DNA of 64,000 nucleotides from Candidatus Nitrosocosmicus agrestis (GTDB lineage Archaea; Thermoproteota; Nitrososphaeria; Nitrososphaerales; Nitrososphaeraceae): contig NZ_VUYS01000003.1 in the NCBI RefSeq assembly GCF_008389435.1, positions 62,001-126,000 on the forward strand, written 5' to 3'. A program made the translations under genes and the position numbers. The notes beneath the pieces are model-generated. The model had not been told where the DNA came from. It was given only the letters and a program-made list of their open reading frames with translations, and did no database searches. Below are positions 31,839 to 42,446 of the stretch, in pieces (the first letter of the stretch is position 1; each line of letters begins with the position of its first letter).

Positions 31839-32131
31839 TTAGTGACCTGAGTAATATATTTCTTCGATTAGTGTACTCAATCTGCATCTTATTGGTCTTA
31901 TGGTAGTAGAGTTTTTAAATTCAATTGCTTTCTTAGATTTAATCCATTTTAGATGGTTTCGTAATAATGACATGGTTTTTGCTTTTTCTTTATTTTCGCT
32001 CGGATAAAGATCCTCATAAATTTCTTCAACGGTCCAATAATCCTTTTCGGGGTTAGAGGAGTTAATAGCAAAAAGATGGACTATAGTGCCGCAATTCCAT
32101 TTTTATGAGGCTTTTCTACTTTGGAGTCCAT
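31839..32131 (-). pseudogene. Frameshifted small winged-helix-like protein
   Basis: ATG at 32131 starts MDSKVEKPHKNGIAA, then a stop. One base away the frame continues as IVHLFAINSSNPEKDYWTVE, EIYEDLYPSENKEKAKTMSL, LRNHLKWIKSKKAIEF and ends EEIYYSGH at 31839. The order W-T-V-E-E-I-Y, S-L-L-R-N-H-L and the basic end fit a winged-helix DNA-binding fold of about 97 residues. The long readable second part without its own start shows a single-base frameshift, either decay or a sequence error. Confidence 0.55.
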
Positions 32132-33556
32132 TATACTACAAAGTATCTACTTAACTATTTTAAATAGTTTTCATTTTTTTTTCGAATAAATTAACATTCA
32201 GGGGTATATTTTGAATACTTTTTATATAATTATTATATATTCATTCTTTTTTTATATCTTGATATAAAAAACAAATTATTGTTTAAGAATTTCTATTACA
32301 AATAACTGGTTAGTTTTGGTTTGTAGGTCTTTGGATCTGAGGATAGTTGTTATTGAGTGCTCATAGTCAACCTTTCATACCGATTTATATCTATGCACAA
32401 TAATGCATAGTAGTAGCAAAAAATTATTCTTTCCTGCCCGCTTTTTAGACTAGTAATGACTCTTGATTTGATTATATAGTTTTGGTAACACTAATACTCT
32501 TACACTGCTTTGTACCTCTAAATATTTCTTTGTCACAGTAGTTTAAAATATAAAATATAGGACAAGTCTACTTGAATGTTTAAAAGATTGATTCATTTTA
32601 CAAAGATACTTGTTCTAGTTTGCTAAAACTTTCAAATTAAATGATATAACTTTGCGTATTCATCCTTTGAACTCTTAATGACGAAATTCGATACTTTTGT
32701 TATTCTTTATATTCTAGATGATCTCATTAATATATTGCAAGTCTCTACAAGTCTGAACTTCTATCCACACCTCTTAGTTATCGACGACATAAATCGTCTT
32801 GGAAAGATTTGAAGTCCATGGTGTTTTTTTAATGCTGAGTAAAAATATTTAATTTAACATGTTGTGTTATCTGAAGAAATTTATCGATTGTCCAATTACT
32901 GATCAATTGCGCCATATTTCTGTGTGAAGGTTAGATATGGAAAAATTATTTGCTTTTAAATTTCTGTCTGCTTGTTTTCATTTGATGAACTATTCATAAT
33001 TTTCTGTCTCAAATCAAATATAAAAAAAGAGTATGGATCAAAAGTTTATCAAAGCAGTTTTATATTATTTACTTCATAATAGTTGAAATGTCTGGTTTAT
33101 TATTCATAATGTCGTTTCTATTAAACTATTTAATATTAAAGATCAGAATATTTGAACCCCATTAGGTATGATGACCTTATTTTGATAGTACAACTTAATT
33201 CTAAAATGGTTGAATTTTCGAAAAGGGTTATCTAAAAGTAATTATCTATAATTTAATGTATTGATTAACCAATAAATATTATTAAAAAAAATTCGAAATC
33301 TATTTTAAAAATTTTGTAAAGTATTACCAAGTATGTGATCTACTCTTTTATGTTAAATTATTTGTTTATTACACTTGCATAGTTCAATATTGCATCATCA
33401 ACTTGAATTGTCAGTATTTTGAGAATTACACTGTAGTGTTAAAATCCCAATTGGATTCGAATAGACTTTGAAATAAAAAAATGATAAAAAACTATCGCAT
33501 ATCTTATGATAATGATACAAAATTGATTTATTTGACAATAATGCGGTTCTGACTAT
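32132..33556. other. Intergenic gap, nothing recognised
   Basis: About 1.4 kb of very AT-rich DNA with stops in all frames. No RNA gene, repeat array or coding fragment stood out. Confidence 0.5.
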
Positions 33557-34750
33557 TTATTTTCTTCCTACATTAATGGATTCTATCCAATTTGGATCCT
33601 TACCTGATTCAACCCTGTCCTTAAATACTAATGCACCATTCTGTTGATCTATTTCATACACGGATACGTAACCTGATTTTTGTCCAGCGGCTAATAGATA
33701 TCTACCTGTAGGATCTATGTTAAAGCCTCTAGGAGTGTTTTCTGTTTTATAGTTACCGCTGTAGGTGATATTACCCGTCTTATCTATCGAAAAAAGTGAA
33801 ATTGTATTTTTGACTCTCTCGCTAACATACACCCATTTTCCATTAGGGGCGACGTGAATATCTGCCACTCCTGCATTTGCAAATTCTTCTCCTTCTCCTT
33901 CTCCTTCTCCTTCTTTGTTTGTATTTGAATTAGTATCTTTGTTTGTCTCCAAAGAATTTTCCATTCCATTGTTTGAAAGTAAAACCGGTAGCCTTTGGAT
34001 TTCTTCCAAAACACCGGTTTGTTTATCTATTTTAAATGAATAAATCGTTCCATCTTTCTCATTAGATACAAATAAGAAGTTGTCGTCAGGTGAAAAATCA
34101 AAGTGCCTAGGACCCGATCCTGATTTAGTGTATACCTCGGGAGGATTGTTTGGAGTGAGATTTCCCGAAGCATTGTTAAACAAGTATTGATTAACTCTAT
34201 CATTTCCTAGATGTGGTACGTAAATAAATTGATTGGTCAGATCAGTTCGGATTGAATGAGGATTATCTCCTGACAGGACGGTTTGAATTGGTTTAGATTT
34301 TACAGTTCCATTTATATCAATTGAATTTACAACAATCTTTCCACCGCCGTTTGACACCGATAATAAAAATCTGCCTGATTTGTCTACAGAAATAAATACC
34401 ATATTGTCCGGGAGCGATGTTTTACCTATTTGAGTTAGATTACCTGACTCGGGATTTATAGAATAAGAAATAACTGAGTAGGGCTCTGAACGAATTGAAG
34501 CATATAAATAATTCTGGTCTGGGCTCAACGCCATGTGCATTACCTTTGGACCTGCAGGAACTCTATCCAACATAGCTAACTCACCTGTTTCTTTATCTAG
34601 CTTCAATATAGAAATACTACCGTCATCACCATTTGACACATACGCAATAGTCTCTTCTGCACGAACTTTACTCGTTTCTATAGCGGATAGTGTAACTATG
34701 ACCAGTGCAAGGGCAACAATAAGGATATATTCATCTTTAATTCTGATCAT
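33557..34750 (-). CDS. Exported beta-propeller lactonase-family protein
   Basis: A 397-residue protein with an N-terminal hydrophobic export segment (residues 8-30) and repeated propeller blades of the lactonase/YVTN type: AYVSNGDDGSISILKLD, MHMALSPDQNYLYAS, FISVDKSGRFLLSVSNGG, GPRHFDFSPDDNFLFVSNE and PRGFNIDPTGRYLLAAGQ. The family includes 6-phosphogluconolactonase, but exported members are often of unknown substrate. A Gly-Glu repeat (GEGEGEGEE) in a loop near residue 285 is encoded by tandem hexamers. ATG start. Isolated gene. Confidence 0.85.
   Translation of the reverse strand: MIRIKDEYILIVALALVIVTLSAIETSKVRAEETIAYVSNGDDGSISILKLDKETGELAMLDRVPAGPKVMHMALSPDQNYLYASIRSEPYSVISYSINPESGNLTQIGKTSLPDNMVFISVDKSGRFLLSVSNGGGKIVVNSIDINGTVKSKPIQTVLSGDNPHSIRTDLTNQFIYVPHLGNDRVNQYLFNNASGNLTPNNPPEVYTKSGSGPRHFDFSPDDNFLFVSNEKDGTIYSFKIDKQTGVLEEIQRLPVLLSNNGMENSLETNKDTNSNTNKEGEGEGEGEEFANAGVADIHVAPNGKWVYVSERVKNTISLFSIDKTGNITYSGNYKTENTPRGFNIDPTGRYLLAAGQKSGYVSVYEIDQQNGALVFKDRVESGKDPNWIESINVGRK
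33885..33915 (-). repeat. Hexamer repeat encoding Gly-Glu
   Basis: Tandem ttctcc units (plus strand) within the lactonase-like gene encode alternating Gly and Glu in a surface loop between blades. Being six bases long, the units can vary in number without a frameshift. Confidence 0.8.
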
Positions 34751-35985
34751 CTTTTTATCTATTCAAAAATGTTCTTTTATTGGCTTAAAAGTTTGTTTTC
34801 GTTGATGGCTGTTATTTCAAATATTACTATAAAATTCTTGTCCTCAAAAAGGGTCAATATTGAATTATGAGGTGTGAATCCATGATAGTTCATAGATTAT
34901 ATGTGATCTTGAAATCTGTGAAACTTTGTCTATTTCATTCAAATATTTAATAAATTTGCTAGTTTAAACAAACGACTATACTTGTGTTTTGAGATTCGTT
35001 CAGGGCTAATTAAATGAACATATTTTATAGTTTGGTTATTCAATGTTTAAAAGATGGTTATTAAATTATTCTATTTATTTAATTCGATTTTATTGTATAT
35101 TAATAAGTAAAAATATCCATCCCATTTTCATGGGGTTTAACTATTTAGATTCAAACCTTTTTTTCTTTCGGTAAATCAGAATGTTGAGTTATTAAATTTG
35201 TTATATCATAGTTATTGTATTATAATCTTTATTGTAGGAATAGATAATTGTGGTACTATTGACCCTCCTTTTCTAGTTTTTCAATAACTTTTCTGACACC
35301 TTCTAACAGTAAGGAATACCGTCATGTCATTAATATCTAGTCAAAATTGATTCTGGGCGGTATCAGAAGAGATAAATCCACTGTAAAAGGGTTCATTCGT
35401 TTAAAAAAACCAAGAGGTTTCAGTTTTTTTCTGTATTGTTGATATTTTCATCAGATTGTGTGATAAAATAATTAACTCATACTTCCGATCAAAACGCCTA
35501 TGTTGCTAATTAATCTCATCTATTCATATATTTTGAGTAAAAGATGAGGGAAAGACAACAATAGGGGAAGGTATTAAGATAATGGATAACACTACGGTTA
35601 TGGATATAGAACAATCTAACAACTTATTAATCAATTTCCAACTCATAAAACCCAAAAATTAAAATTTATGCTAAACGAAAATAATTTGAAAAAGTTCTGT
35701 CATGTAGAGAACTTTATGATTTGATCTAATTATCGTTTATCAAAGTGCATCTCAATTTAATTTTAAATATTGGAATGCCATGGTATTTGCATTTTATATG
35801 GATGACTATACTATACTTGTAGCTCCATATGGGTTTTACCCAACTATACATTATGTTGATGGACATAGAGCTAAAACTTTACTTATGACAACATGTACAA
35901 AATGATGTCTGACTTCTTTGGTTAATGGGCTAAAATATATCTTGACAGTTTAAATAAAGTAACTATGTTCTATTAGTTTTTAACA
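34751..35985. other. Intergenic gap, nothing recognised
   Basis: About 1.2 kb of AT-rich DNA between divergent genes for two exported proteins. Only short frames; no RNA gene or repeat identified. Confidence 0.5.
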
Positions 35986-36933
35986 ATGTTCCTATATGTT
36001 CTATATAAAAGTCATGTTATAATGATTTTTGAATATTATATGGAAGAAAATAAAAAATTTTCTTTTAGGAATACAGTGGGAATCCCTGCCAATACCTCAT
36101 CAAGGTATCACCAAAAAAAGTTAAAATCAATGTTCTTAGTTATTCTGTTTTCTTCTGCTATTTTCTTTTTCAATAGCCTTCTAAATGTCCACAATGCTGT
36201 TGCAATTCCCACACTAGGTCAGTCAATAAAACAATTCCAAGAATCCTTGGAATCATCTATTAACAAAGAGATCCAATCAATTCATAAGATCGCTGATAAC
36301 GTTACAAATTGTACCTACAACATATCTTTCCAATCTCAGACACATAGTAATGAGAGCAATGACATTTATGCCAATAATGGTTGCTTTGACAACCATAAAT
36401 TTCCATTAATCACCATGAATATGCCTATTAAGAACAATCTTACCGGTCAAATAACTAGTGCAGAATATGATACCCAATCCGGAAAGATTGTGAGTAGTAT
36501 ATATGGAAATTGGTCATTGAAATCTGATACTGGAGAACGAATTAATTTTTCAGCGTTTTTCAATAAGGAACCATTTAGAATTGATTTAACAAATCAGTCA
36601 TTATTACCTACTCACCAAATTAACAGTAGTACAAATAATTCGTCTCTACCAGTCCAAAGTCATTCTGCTGTGGGGGATATAAAGGCATATAATTTATCAA
36701 ATTTCAGAGTTAATGCCATAATGCAGCAAAACTATGATACTACATACAAAGGCACAATCGACGTCACAGAGAAGAATATTTCGTCTAACTCTGCCAACCA
36801 AACTAATACATACGATAACCTCAACGTGTCTATTTCTATCTTAAGCGGTAGGATTTTAGTGATCAACTTTGAAAATCAGAATAACTGGACTAATGAATTT
36901 AAGAATATACCATTGGTTGGATTGATTAACTAG
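35986..36933 (+). CDS. Exported protein, paralogue of the gene at 10726
   Basis: A protein of up to 315 residues. A hydrophobic export segment (SMFLVILFSSAIFFFNSLL) ends near NAVA. The rest has repeated NxS/T sites and the same conserved blocks as the 10726 protein: ITSAEYDTQSGKIVSSIYGN, LSNFRVNAIMQQN, TYKGTIDV and FKNIPLVGLIN. Two cysteines (NCTYNIS and GCFDN) correspond to the pair in the paralogue. In-frame ATGs at 36019 and 36040 are alternative starts, the latter giving MEENKKFSFRNTVG. Extracytoplasmic, function unknown. Confidence 0.7.
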   Translation: MFLYVLYKSHVIMIFEYYMEENKKFSFRNTVGIPANTSSRYHQKKLKSMFLVILFSSAIFFFNSLLNVHNAVAIPTLGQSIKQFQESLESSINKEIQSIHKIADNVTNCTYNISFQSQTHSNESNDIYANNGCFDNHKFPLITMNMPIKNNLTGQITSAEYDTQSGKIVSSIYGNWSLKSDTGERINFSAFFNKEPFRIDLTNQSLLPTHQINSSTNNSSLPVQSHSAVGDIKAYNLSNFRVNAIMQQNYDTTYKGTIDVTEKNISSNSANQTNTYDNLNVSISILSGRILVINFENQNNWTNEFKNIPLVGLIN

Positions 36934-38005
36934 GGGGGCTGTTTGTGTTTATTGGCAATACTAACTCTACAAAAATCATGTTTCTCTTTTATTTTCTTTG
37001 GATAGAATAGATCATAGTCTGTTAAGACTAGTAATCAATAATAACACATTATTTAGGTTAATTTATTACTATGGGCTAGAACTTAACATGCATGACTTTG
37101 CAATACACATTAAAATAATTTTAATTTTACCTAATTTCTGAACCCATTCTATATTATAATAACCATAAACAGATCTGTAAGTGAATGCATGGAAAATTAT
37201 GTTCATAATAAATAAAAGTTCATTATATGAGTTATTCAATTAATTTCAAATTGAAACAAAAATTGTTTTCAAAAAGGCATTTGCGTCAGCAACATTTGTG
37301 ACTAATGCAAGCCCTTTTGAAAATACTATGGAAGTTAACAGATTATTATCAGGTGAGTTTAAAAACTCTATGTATCTATCGTCTTGCTTAACCATGGTCA
37401 ATTCTTGTGGTTAAAAATAAATATATGAATGAATCTGATGAGTGACTTCCTATTATCGGAGTATATAGAAATCCTTGACTGTTTCTTATTTTATTGGTTC
37501 AATAAATTTTGCGAAACTTATGTATCATTCATATCTATTTTCATTACATTAAATTGCTAACAAATTAATCAGCTTGCAATAAAAGCTTTGAATACTGTCT
37601 TGTCATTATCTTTGTGGTCGATATGCTACTTGGTTTTTTTTGAAATTCATCAATTTATGTAATAATATTGCAAGAATCAAAACTTGGGTAATTCACTTTA
37701 ATGCATATTTAAAAACAATTGTTCATTCTGAAATGATATTGGAGCTTTCTAAATTGTTCCTTGAAATAAGATTAATTGAATATTGATTTTGGAAGTAGTA
37801 AATAATGAAAATCACAGTGGGGTTGAATATATACTAATTAAATAAATTTTAGATCAGTCGATAAAGAGGAAAGCACTATTGCTAAGATCTTGTTACAACC
37901 CACTGAAGTTAAAAAATCCTGTTGATAAAGGGAATGAACATCGAATAACTCTAATGAGGCAGATTTTTAAATACTGCAATAAAAATATGTTATGCTTTTA
38001 TCCGC
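36934..38005. other. Intergenic gap, nothing recognised
   Basis: About 1.07 kb of AT-rich DNA between two convergent genes for exported proteins. No gene, RNA or repeat was recognised. Confidence 0.5.
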
Positions 38006-39118
38006 CTATAGATAGGATGGTTTTGCACCCATAATCGAAGATGACAAACCATCTATCGATTCAGAAAAAGTTCTATTTACTACATCTTTATACGATCTAA
38101 ATGCATCCAATTCGTCCTCAAGCGATCTGGATAAAAATTCTGTTGAGATTTGATTCTTTGTTTCATTACCTGTGAGGAGATAGTCTTTAAATAATTGATA
38201 ACTTTTTATTTCATTTTTAAACGAATTTGACATATTAGCCTTGGTGGGTTTGAATTCTTTAGGTGCCTCTATTTGTTCAAATTTCTCTAGTTGATTTGTA
38301 AAGTTTTTTAAGTATATTGATGTCAGCTCTGACATTGAGGTATTTGTAATTTTTCCTTCTTGGAACTCTCCAATCTTTTTTTGATACTCGCCGGTCAATT
38401 TCGCTGCCTGTTCAGTTATTGAGGCGAAAAAATGTGAGTATTTGTCAATATTATTTAATATAGAAATTAAGCTGGTATTTTTTTCAGGCAAGATTACAAA
38501 TGAATCAACCATATTCCTAAAATCATTGATGTATTGGTTAAACGAGCCTGGCTGAGCTATATAAAAAAGACTAAACAATTCTCCGTCTTTGATGATATTA
38601 ATGGTGTTTAGTTTCATTGTTCTATCATTACTATAATCATAATATACCTGATCAATGACTTCATTTCCGTTAATATGTGAAATATTATAACTAACAGGTC
38701 TTATTATTCCATTTACTGTACTTTGATAGATCAATGAATGGTAATCGTGTACAAAATCAGAAATTGTTGCATTTGTGGATAGTCCAGAGCGGACATAGAT
38801 ACTAATTTCAACATCAGGCAATTGATGAATGTTATTTGAAGGAATGGTAAACTTTACCACTTGGTTAGCATGTAAATTGGTCTCATCGGCATTTAGAAAA
38901 GATGGATAGTTTATTTTAATGTGATAGTCAGGATTTTTGTAGATCAACCACTCATTGGTCAGATTTGAATATTTATAATTTTGAAAAGAATTTCGAACTT
39001 GACTAATTTGATCTTGAGGTGAATGAGTTTTTCCTACACCTAACGGAAAATAGATTGCTGAAGTAACTAATACTACTATAAAACACAAAAATGTTGTCGC
39101 TACTACCGTCTTTTGCAC
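38006..39118 (-). CDS. Exported protein with PsbP-like domain
   Basis: A 370-residue protein with an N-terminal membrane/export segment (residues 5-25, FLCFIVVLVTSAIYFPLGV). A domain resembling the PsbP/PsbP-like fold follows (WLIYKNPDYHIKINYPSFL, VEISIYVRSG, a later FYIAQPGSFNQY and FRNMVDSFVILP). Such domains occur in many archaeal exported proteins of unknown role. Residues 220-365 are helical, probably a coiled bundle. The start is GTG at 39118. It probably sits on the outer face of the membrane. Confidence 0.65.
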   Translation of the reverse strand: MQKTVVATTFLCFIVVLVTSAIYFPLGVGKTHSPQDQISQVRNSFQNYKYSNLTNEWLIYKNPDYHIKINYPSFLNADETNLHANQVVKFTIPSNNIHQLPDVEISIYVRSGLSTNATISDFVHDYHSLIYQSTVNGIIRPVSYNISHINGNEVIDQVYYDYSNDRTMKLNTINIIKDGELFSLFYIAQPGSFNQYINDFRNMVDSFVILPEKNTSLISILNNIDKYSHFFASITEQAAKLTGEYQKKIGEFQEGKITNTSMSELTSIYLKNFTNQLEKFEQIEAPKEFKPTKANMSNSFKNEIKSYQLFKDYLLTGNETKNQISTEFLSRSLEDELDAFRSYKDVVNRTFSESIDGLSSSIMGAKPSYL

Positions 39119-39257
39119 ATTACATAAACCTCGGTTTAATTATTTAATTCTTAATTTTGTCTCTATTACTACCCAATTTGAACTAAAGTAGGATGTTGTA
39201 GGTAACAAAAAAGTTTGTTATTTTTGTATTTAATCTATCTCTCCGTTAGATGAAAAT

Positions 39258-39407
39258 TTATTTTCCACAATAGGGACAAACAAATCCATGTATTTTTAAG
39301 TCATATCTGGATTTCTTTGTCTCATAATTTCTTTTGCAATTTGAGCAAAATGATGATTGATGTCTGGAATTGGATTCTTTTGTTATGGATGTTAATATTG
39401 GACACAT
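39258..39407 (-). CDS. Small zinc-ribbon protein (49 aa)
   Basis: A 49-codon frame on the minus strand with ATG at 39407 and TAA at 39258-39260. It has two CxxC pairs, FCSNCKRNY and FVCPYCGK, 25 residues apart, a classic zinc ribbon, with a basic spacer (ETKKSRYDLKIHG). Such ribbons bind nucleic acids or act as small subunits. It lies upstream of the PsbP-like gene on the same strand, with 139 bases between. Real coding is likely because of the intact double knuckle. Confidence 0.62.
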   Translation of the reverse strand: MCPILTSITKESNSRHQSSFCSNCKRNYETKKSRYDLKIHGFVCPYCGK

Positions 39408-40466
39408 AATTATTAACTTTGCTATTGTAATTCAAACTCAATTAAAGACCTTCTTTTACAATGATATATTTTTGAGTTAAATGATTGTATATTATAGAAA
39501 TTCTCAATCTACTCAGTTGAGCGCTAACCAAAGCTCATTATGGCTTACAAATTGTTTGGCTAGAATATTCTAACACTTTAAGAAAATTATTACTATGGAT
39601 AGATAGGTAGTTGAATACAGATATAATTTGATTTTATGTATCTTTTTCATGTGTTATGGTCGCCTGCCTAATCTTTTTATTTTGAATTTTTTTGTTCCTT
39701 GATGTTAGATTTAATGAGATTTTTTTTGATCGTTTTATCTTGATCCAAAGTATGGAAGTTTCTAATATTTTAAAATGTAATATTTCTGAAATCTTGTGAT
39801 TGAAACTTGTACTTTGCCTGATTGTTTTGTAGCAAATATTAAAACATCTTTTTAGTGGCACAATCGATCACCATGGTCGCGACTTGGGACCTAAAATTTG
39901 GTTGCACTTATCAAACACTGACTATGTCGTATTAAAAGTCCATTCGGATTATTCTTTGCTTTATCAATCTATCGGTAATTTTATGAATGCTTTACAAATG
40001 TTTATGTCAAAATGTTTGTCTCATCAAAAATATTTCACGGAATCGACTACCACAAAAGAGAATCTTTACGACAGTCTAATTCATTACTTTAACTTTGTTA
40101 AATGTACATTTTAATTGCATCTTTTTAACAATTTCAACCAACCAAAGCACAAGATTACATAATTGAAAAAAGGGATATATGAGCTGATGGCCGACAAGTG
40201 TAAGATTTCAGAGTTCGAATTTGTCCCATATTATTAAGGTTATGGACCTTTACATAGTTTATTTGTCATGCATTAGTAGACAGGTATCATTATCTAGTCT
40301 ATATTTAGAATGCATGGAGTTTGAGTATATTTTCACAAATTTCCAGAAATGTAAAATGGTGTAGTCGGTTACAAGTAATCTTCATTTGCAAATCCTATTT
40401 AAAAGTCGCTAATACCGTGGGACAGGGCAAACGGACTACTAAATTATCTGTTTGATGCAATACTTG
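39408..40466. other. Intergenic region with doubtful short ORFs
   Basis: Two short frames, 39634-39861 minus (75 codons, very basic) and 39884-40114 plus (76 codons, TTG start), have no recognisable features, and I do not call them. A tRNA-like relic at 40172-40228 is described among the findings. The rest is AT-rich. Confidence 0.4.
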
Positions 40467-40634
40467 TCAAGATTCCTTATTGTCCCTTTCAGCATCTTGT
40501 TCATTGCTATCGCTTTGAGAGTCACTAACATTATAACTGTTTTCATCATCGTCTAATTCTTCCTCTTTATGGATTTTTTCTACTATTTTATCTTGCACAT
40601 CCTCCTCTATTCTTACATTTTCGTCGATGCTCAT
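40467..40634 (-). CDS. Small acidic protein (55 aa)
   Basis: A 55-codon frame with ATG at 40634 and TGA at 40467-40469. The product is strongly acidic and hydrophilic (MSIDENVRIEEDVQDKIVEK, then EEELDDDENSY and SDSQSDSNEQDAERD), with a short heptad-like helix at the start and a disordered tail. No motif. Small acidic proteins of this type are common in this lineage, but coding evidence is limited to composition and the intact frame. Confidence 0.42.
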   Translation of the reverse strand: MSIDENVRIEEDVQDKIVEKIHKEEELDDDENSYNVSDSQSDSNEQDAERDNKES

Positions 40635-40983
40635 GGATTGTAATGCGCAAAATAGTATTTAATATAAACACAAGCCCTATACTTTTGGCATAAAATGGGT
40701 TTCCCCATTCCTAAAATTATATGACACTAAATTATTATGACAGTTATACATAATTATGATAGTATTGGATTGGACGCCTAATGGTTAATTTCCATTGAAG
40801 TAACTAAGTTAGATTGCTAAATAAAAAGAAAAAAAATTATTTGACCATTACTTTTGCATTACTATGTATGTGGCTATATTTTTATTGATTAACAAAGTCG
40901 CAAGAAAGTGACACTAACCAAAACCACTTGCAATTAGTGGTGAGTAGATTATGTTTTGAGATAATCTCCTGACCAAAGAAGCG
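40635..40983. other. Intergenic gap
   Basis: About 350 AT-rich bases. Nothing is recognised apart from the terminator-like hairpin at its right end, listed separately. Confidence 0.5.
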
Positions 40984-41009
40984 AAAAAACCCAAAGACCA
41001 GGCCTTTGG
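40984..41009 (-). terminator. Hairpin plus T-run downstream of the VOC gene
   Basis: Read on the minus strand, CCAAAG (41009-41004) pairs with CTTTGG (40996-40991) around a 7-base loop and is followed at once by G and six Ts. It lies about 85 bases after the stop of the VOC gene and would end its transcript. Confidence 0.45.
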
Positions 41010-41092
41010 CTGATAGGATAAAGAATTTTTGTTTATTTTATCGGCCAAGTTCAGACGTACAATGATCTGGATGAAACTTGAGAATTCTGCAA

Positions 41093-41482
41093 TTACTGTG
41101 TTTTAAACTGGCCCCGTGGTGGCAATTCCTGGAGTGCCCAGCCATTGCCATCTGGATCATTAAAATAAACGAACTTGCCCCACATTTGAGTATCAACTTC
41201 GGTGACTTCGACTCCTTTTTTTTTAAGTTCATCGTGGGCTGCTTGTGCATCCTTCACAACCATTTGTAATCCTTTGATGGAACCTGGTTTCATGTTGTCA
41301 GTGATGCCAACACCAAAACAAATTGAACAAGCGGAACCTGGAGGTGTCATCTGAACAAAACGTAATTTCTCATTAACGGTGTGGTCATGGTCTAAGTTGA
41401 ATCCCACCTTATCTTTATAAAAATCACGTGAACGATCCACATCTGTTACTGGAATTGCTACTAATTCGAGTTTCATTTCCAT
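41093..41482 (-). CDS. VOC-superfamily (glyoxalase/dioxygenase fold) protein
   Basis: A 129-residue protein from ATG 41482 (an in-frame TTG at 41500 would add six residues). It shows the paired beta-alpha-beta-beta-beta units of the vicinal-oxygen-chelate fold: VAIPVTDVDRSRDFYKDKVGF and, in the second half, FVYFNDPDGNGWALQELPP. The last motif is typical of glyoxalase/bleomycin-resistance-like proteins. The exact reaction cannot be inferred. It is a single gene followed by a hairpin terminator. Confidence 0.85.
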   Translation of the reverse strand: MEMKLELVAIPVTDVDRSRDFYKDKVGFNLDHDHTVNEKLRFVQMTPPGSACSICFGVGITDNMKPGSIKGLQMVVKDAQAAHDELKKKGVEVTEVDTQMWGKFVYFNDPDGNGWALQELPPRGQFKTQ

Positions 41483-41974
41483 CAAAAATCCATACTCCAA
41501 TGTTTTAGATTAACAGTGCAAGAACAAAGTAGAATCTGTTCGTCAAGCGAATTTCGTAAATAAATTTCCATGCTTCTACAATATGTATTCTTGGATAAAA
41601 AGATGCAGGAAAATGGATGTTGTAAGCGAAACTACCATACCAATCTGTCTCTCCATATGAGGAAAATTATGTCGCTTTATTGATTGATGATATCACTGAT
41701 ACAAAATCCTATATTTAAGAATAGTTATTAAAAGGGATTTAGATGCCTGATTATGATCCAAGTATATATTTGAATTAAAGAGGCAATTTTGTTGCTTATC
41801 ATACGAAATTATTCAGTATGTTTGGATGACTATATCGACTAGAAAGCAAAACATACTGGAAAGAAATATGAAAAAAGGCTTACTTTCAACAATTTTTAAA
41901 CTCTAAATGCTGGCGATATTTGTGGTCATAGAAGGGCTAAAAATGACATTTTGTTTTCTCTTATGATATCATAA
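41483..41974. other. Intergenic gap
   Basis: About 490 bases. A stretch near 41650-41700 reads YEENYVALLIDDITDTKS on the plus strand but is flanked by stops; it may be a coding fragment or chance. Nothing else is recognised. Confidence 0.35.
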
Positions 41975-42316
41975 TTGGATTTCAATTTTAAAATTGTTGA
42001 GAAATATGCTAAATACTACAATTATAAATTATATTCATTAGTAGACTATGTGATAGACTTAACCGAAGTAGAAAGAGAGAATAAGGTATATGTAAATGAT
42101 AATGCGATAATCCTTGATAAAGAATCTATAAAGCCACCAGAATTATTAGAATTGGCAGGTTACTCATCTCTTGTTTATGATTGCTATTTAGTACAAAACA
42201 ATGAGGGAAATGCAAAGAAGAAGAAGAAAACGCCCTATGAAAATAAACTTCTAAAAGAAAGCAGGACCATTCATATCGAAACGGGTATGAGGTTTAATGC
42301 AATACTTAAGCAATAG
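41975..42316 (+). CDS. Hypothetical protein (113 aa)
   Basis: A 113-residue soluble protein with TTG start. It is rich in Tyr and Lys early (EKYAKYYNYKLYSLVDYVID), contains IKPPELLELAGYSSLVYDCY, and has a basic run (NAKKKKKTPYENK). I do not recognise a family. It lies 130 bases before the ferredoxin gene on the same strand. Confidence 0.5.
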   Translation: MDFNFKIVEKYAKYYNYKLYSLVDYVIDLTEVERENKVYVNDNAIILDKESIKPPELLELAGYSSLVYDCYLVQNNEGNAKKKKKTPYENKLLKESRTIHIETGMRFNAILKQ

Positions 42317-42446
42317 TAACATCTAATTTTTTGATTGATATGTGATAAACAGTTTATGAAAAATGCAAAATAAGATTAAAATACTCACATTCGTTTGCAA
42401 TTAAATGTCAGTTGGTTAAATAGTAGTATGTTTAGAGAATTGTGAT

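Noticed and set aside
39634-40114. Two facing 75-76 codon frames
   Set aside because: No motif, no convincing start context, and AT-driven composition; not enough support to call genes.
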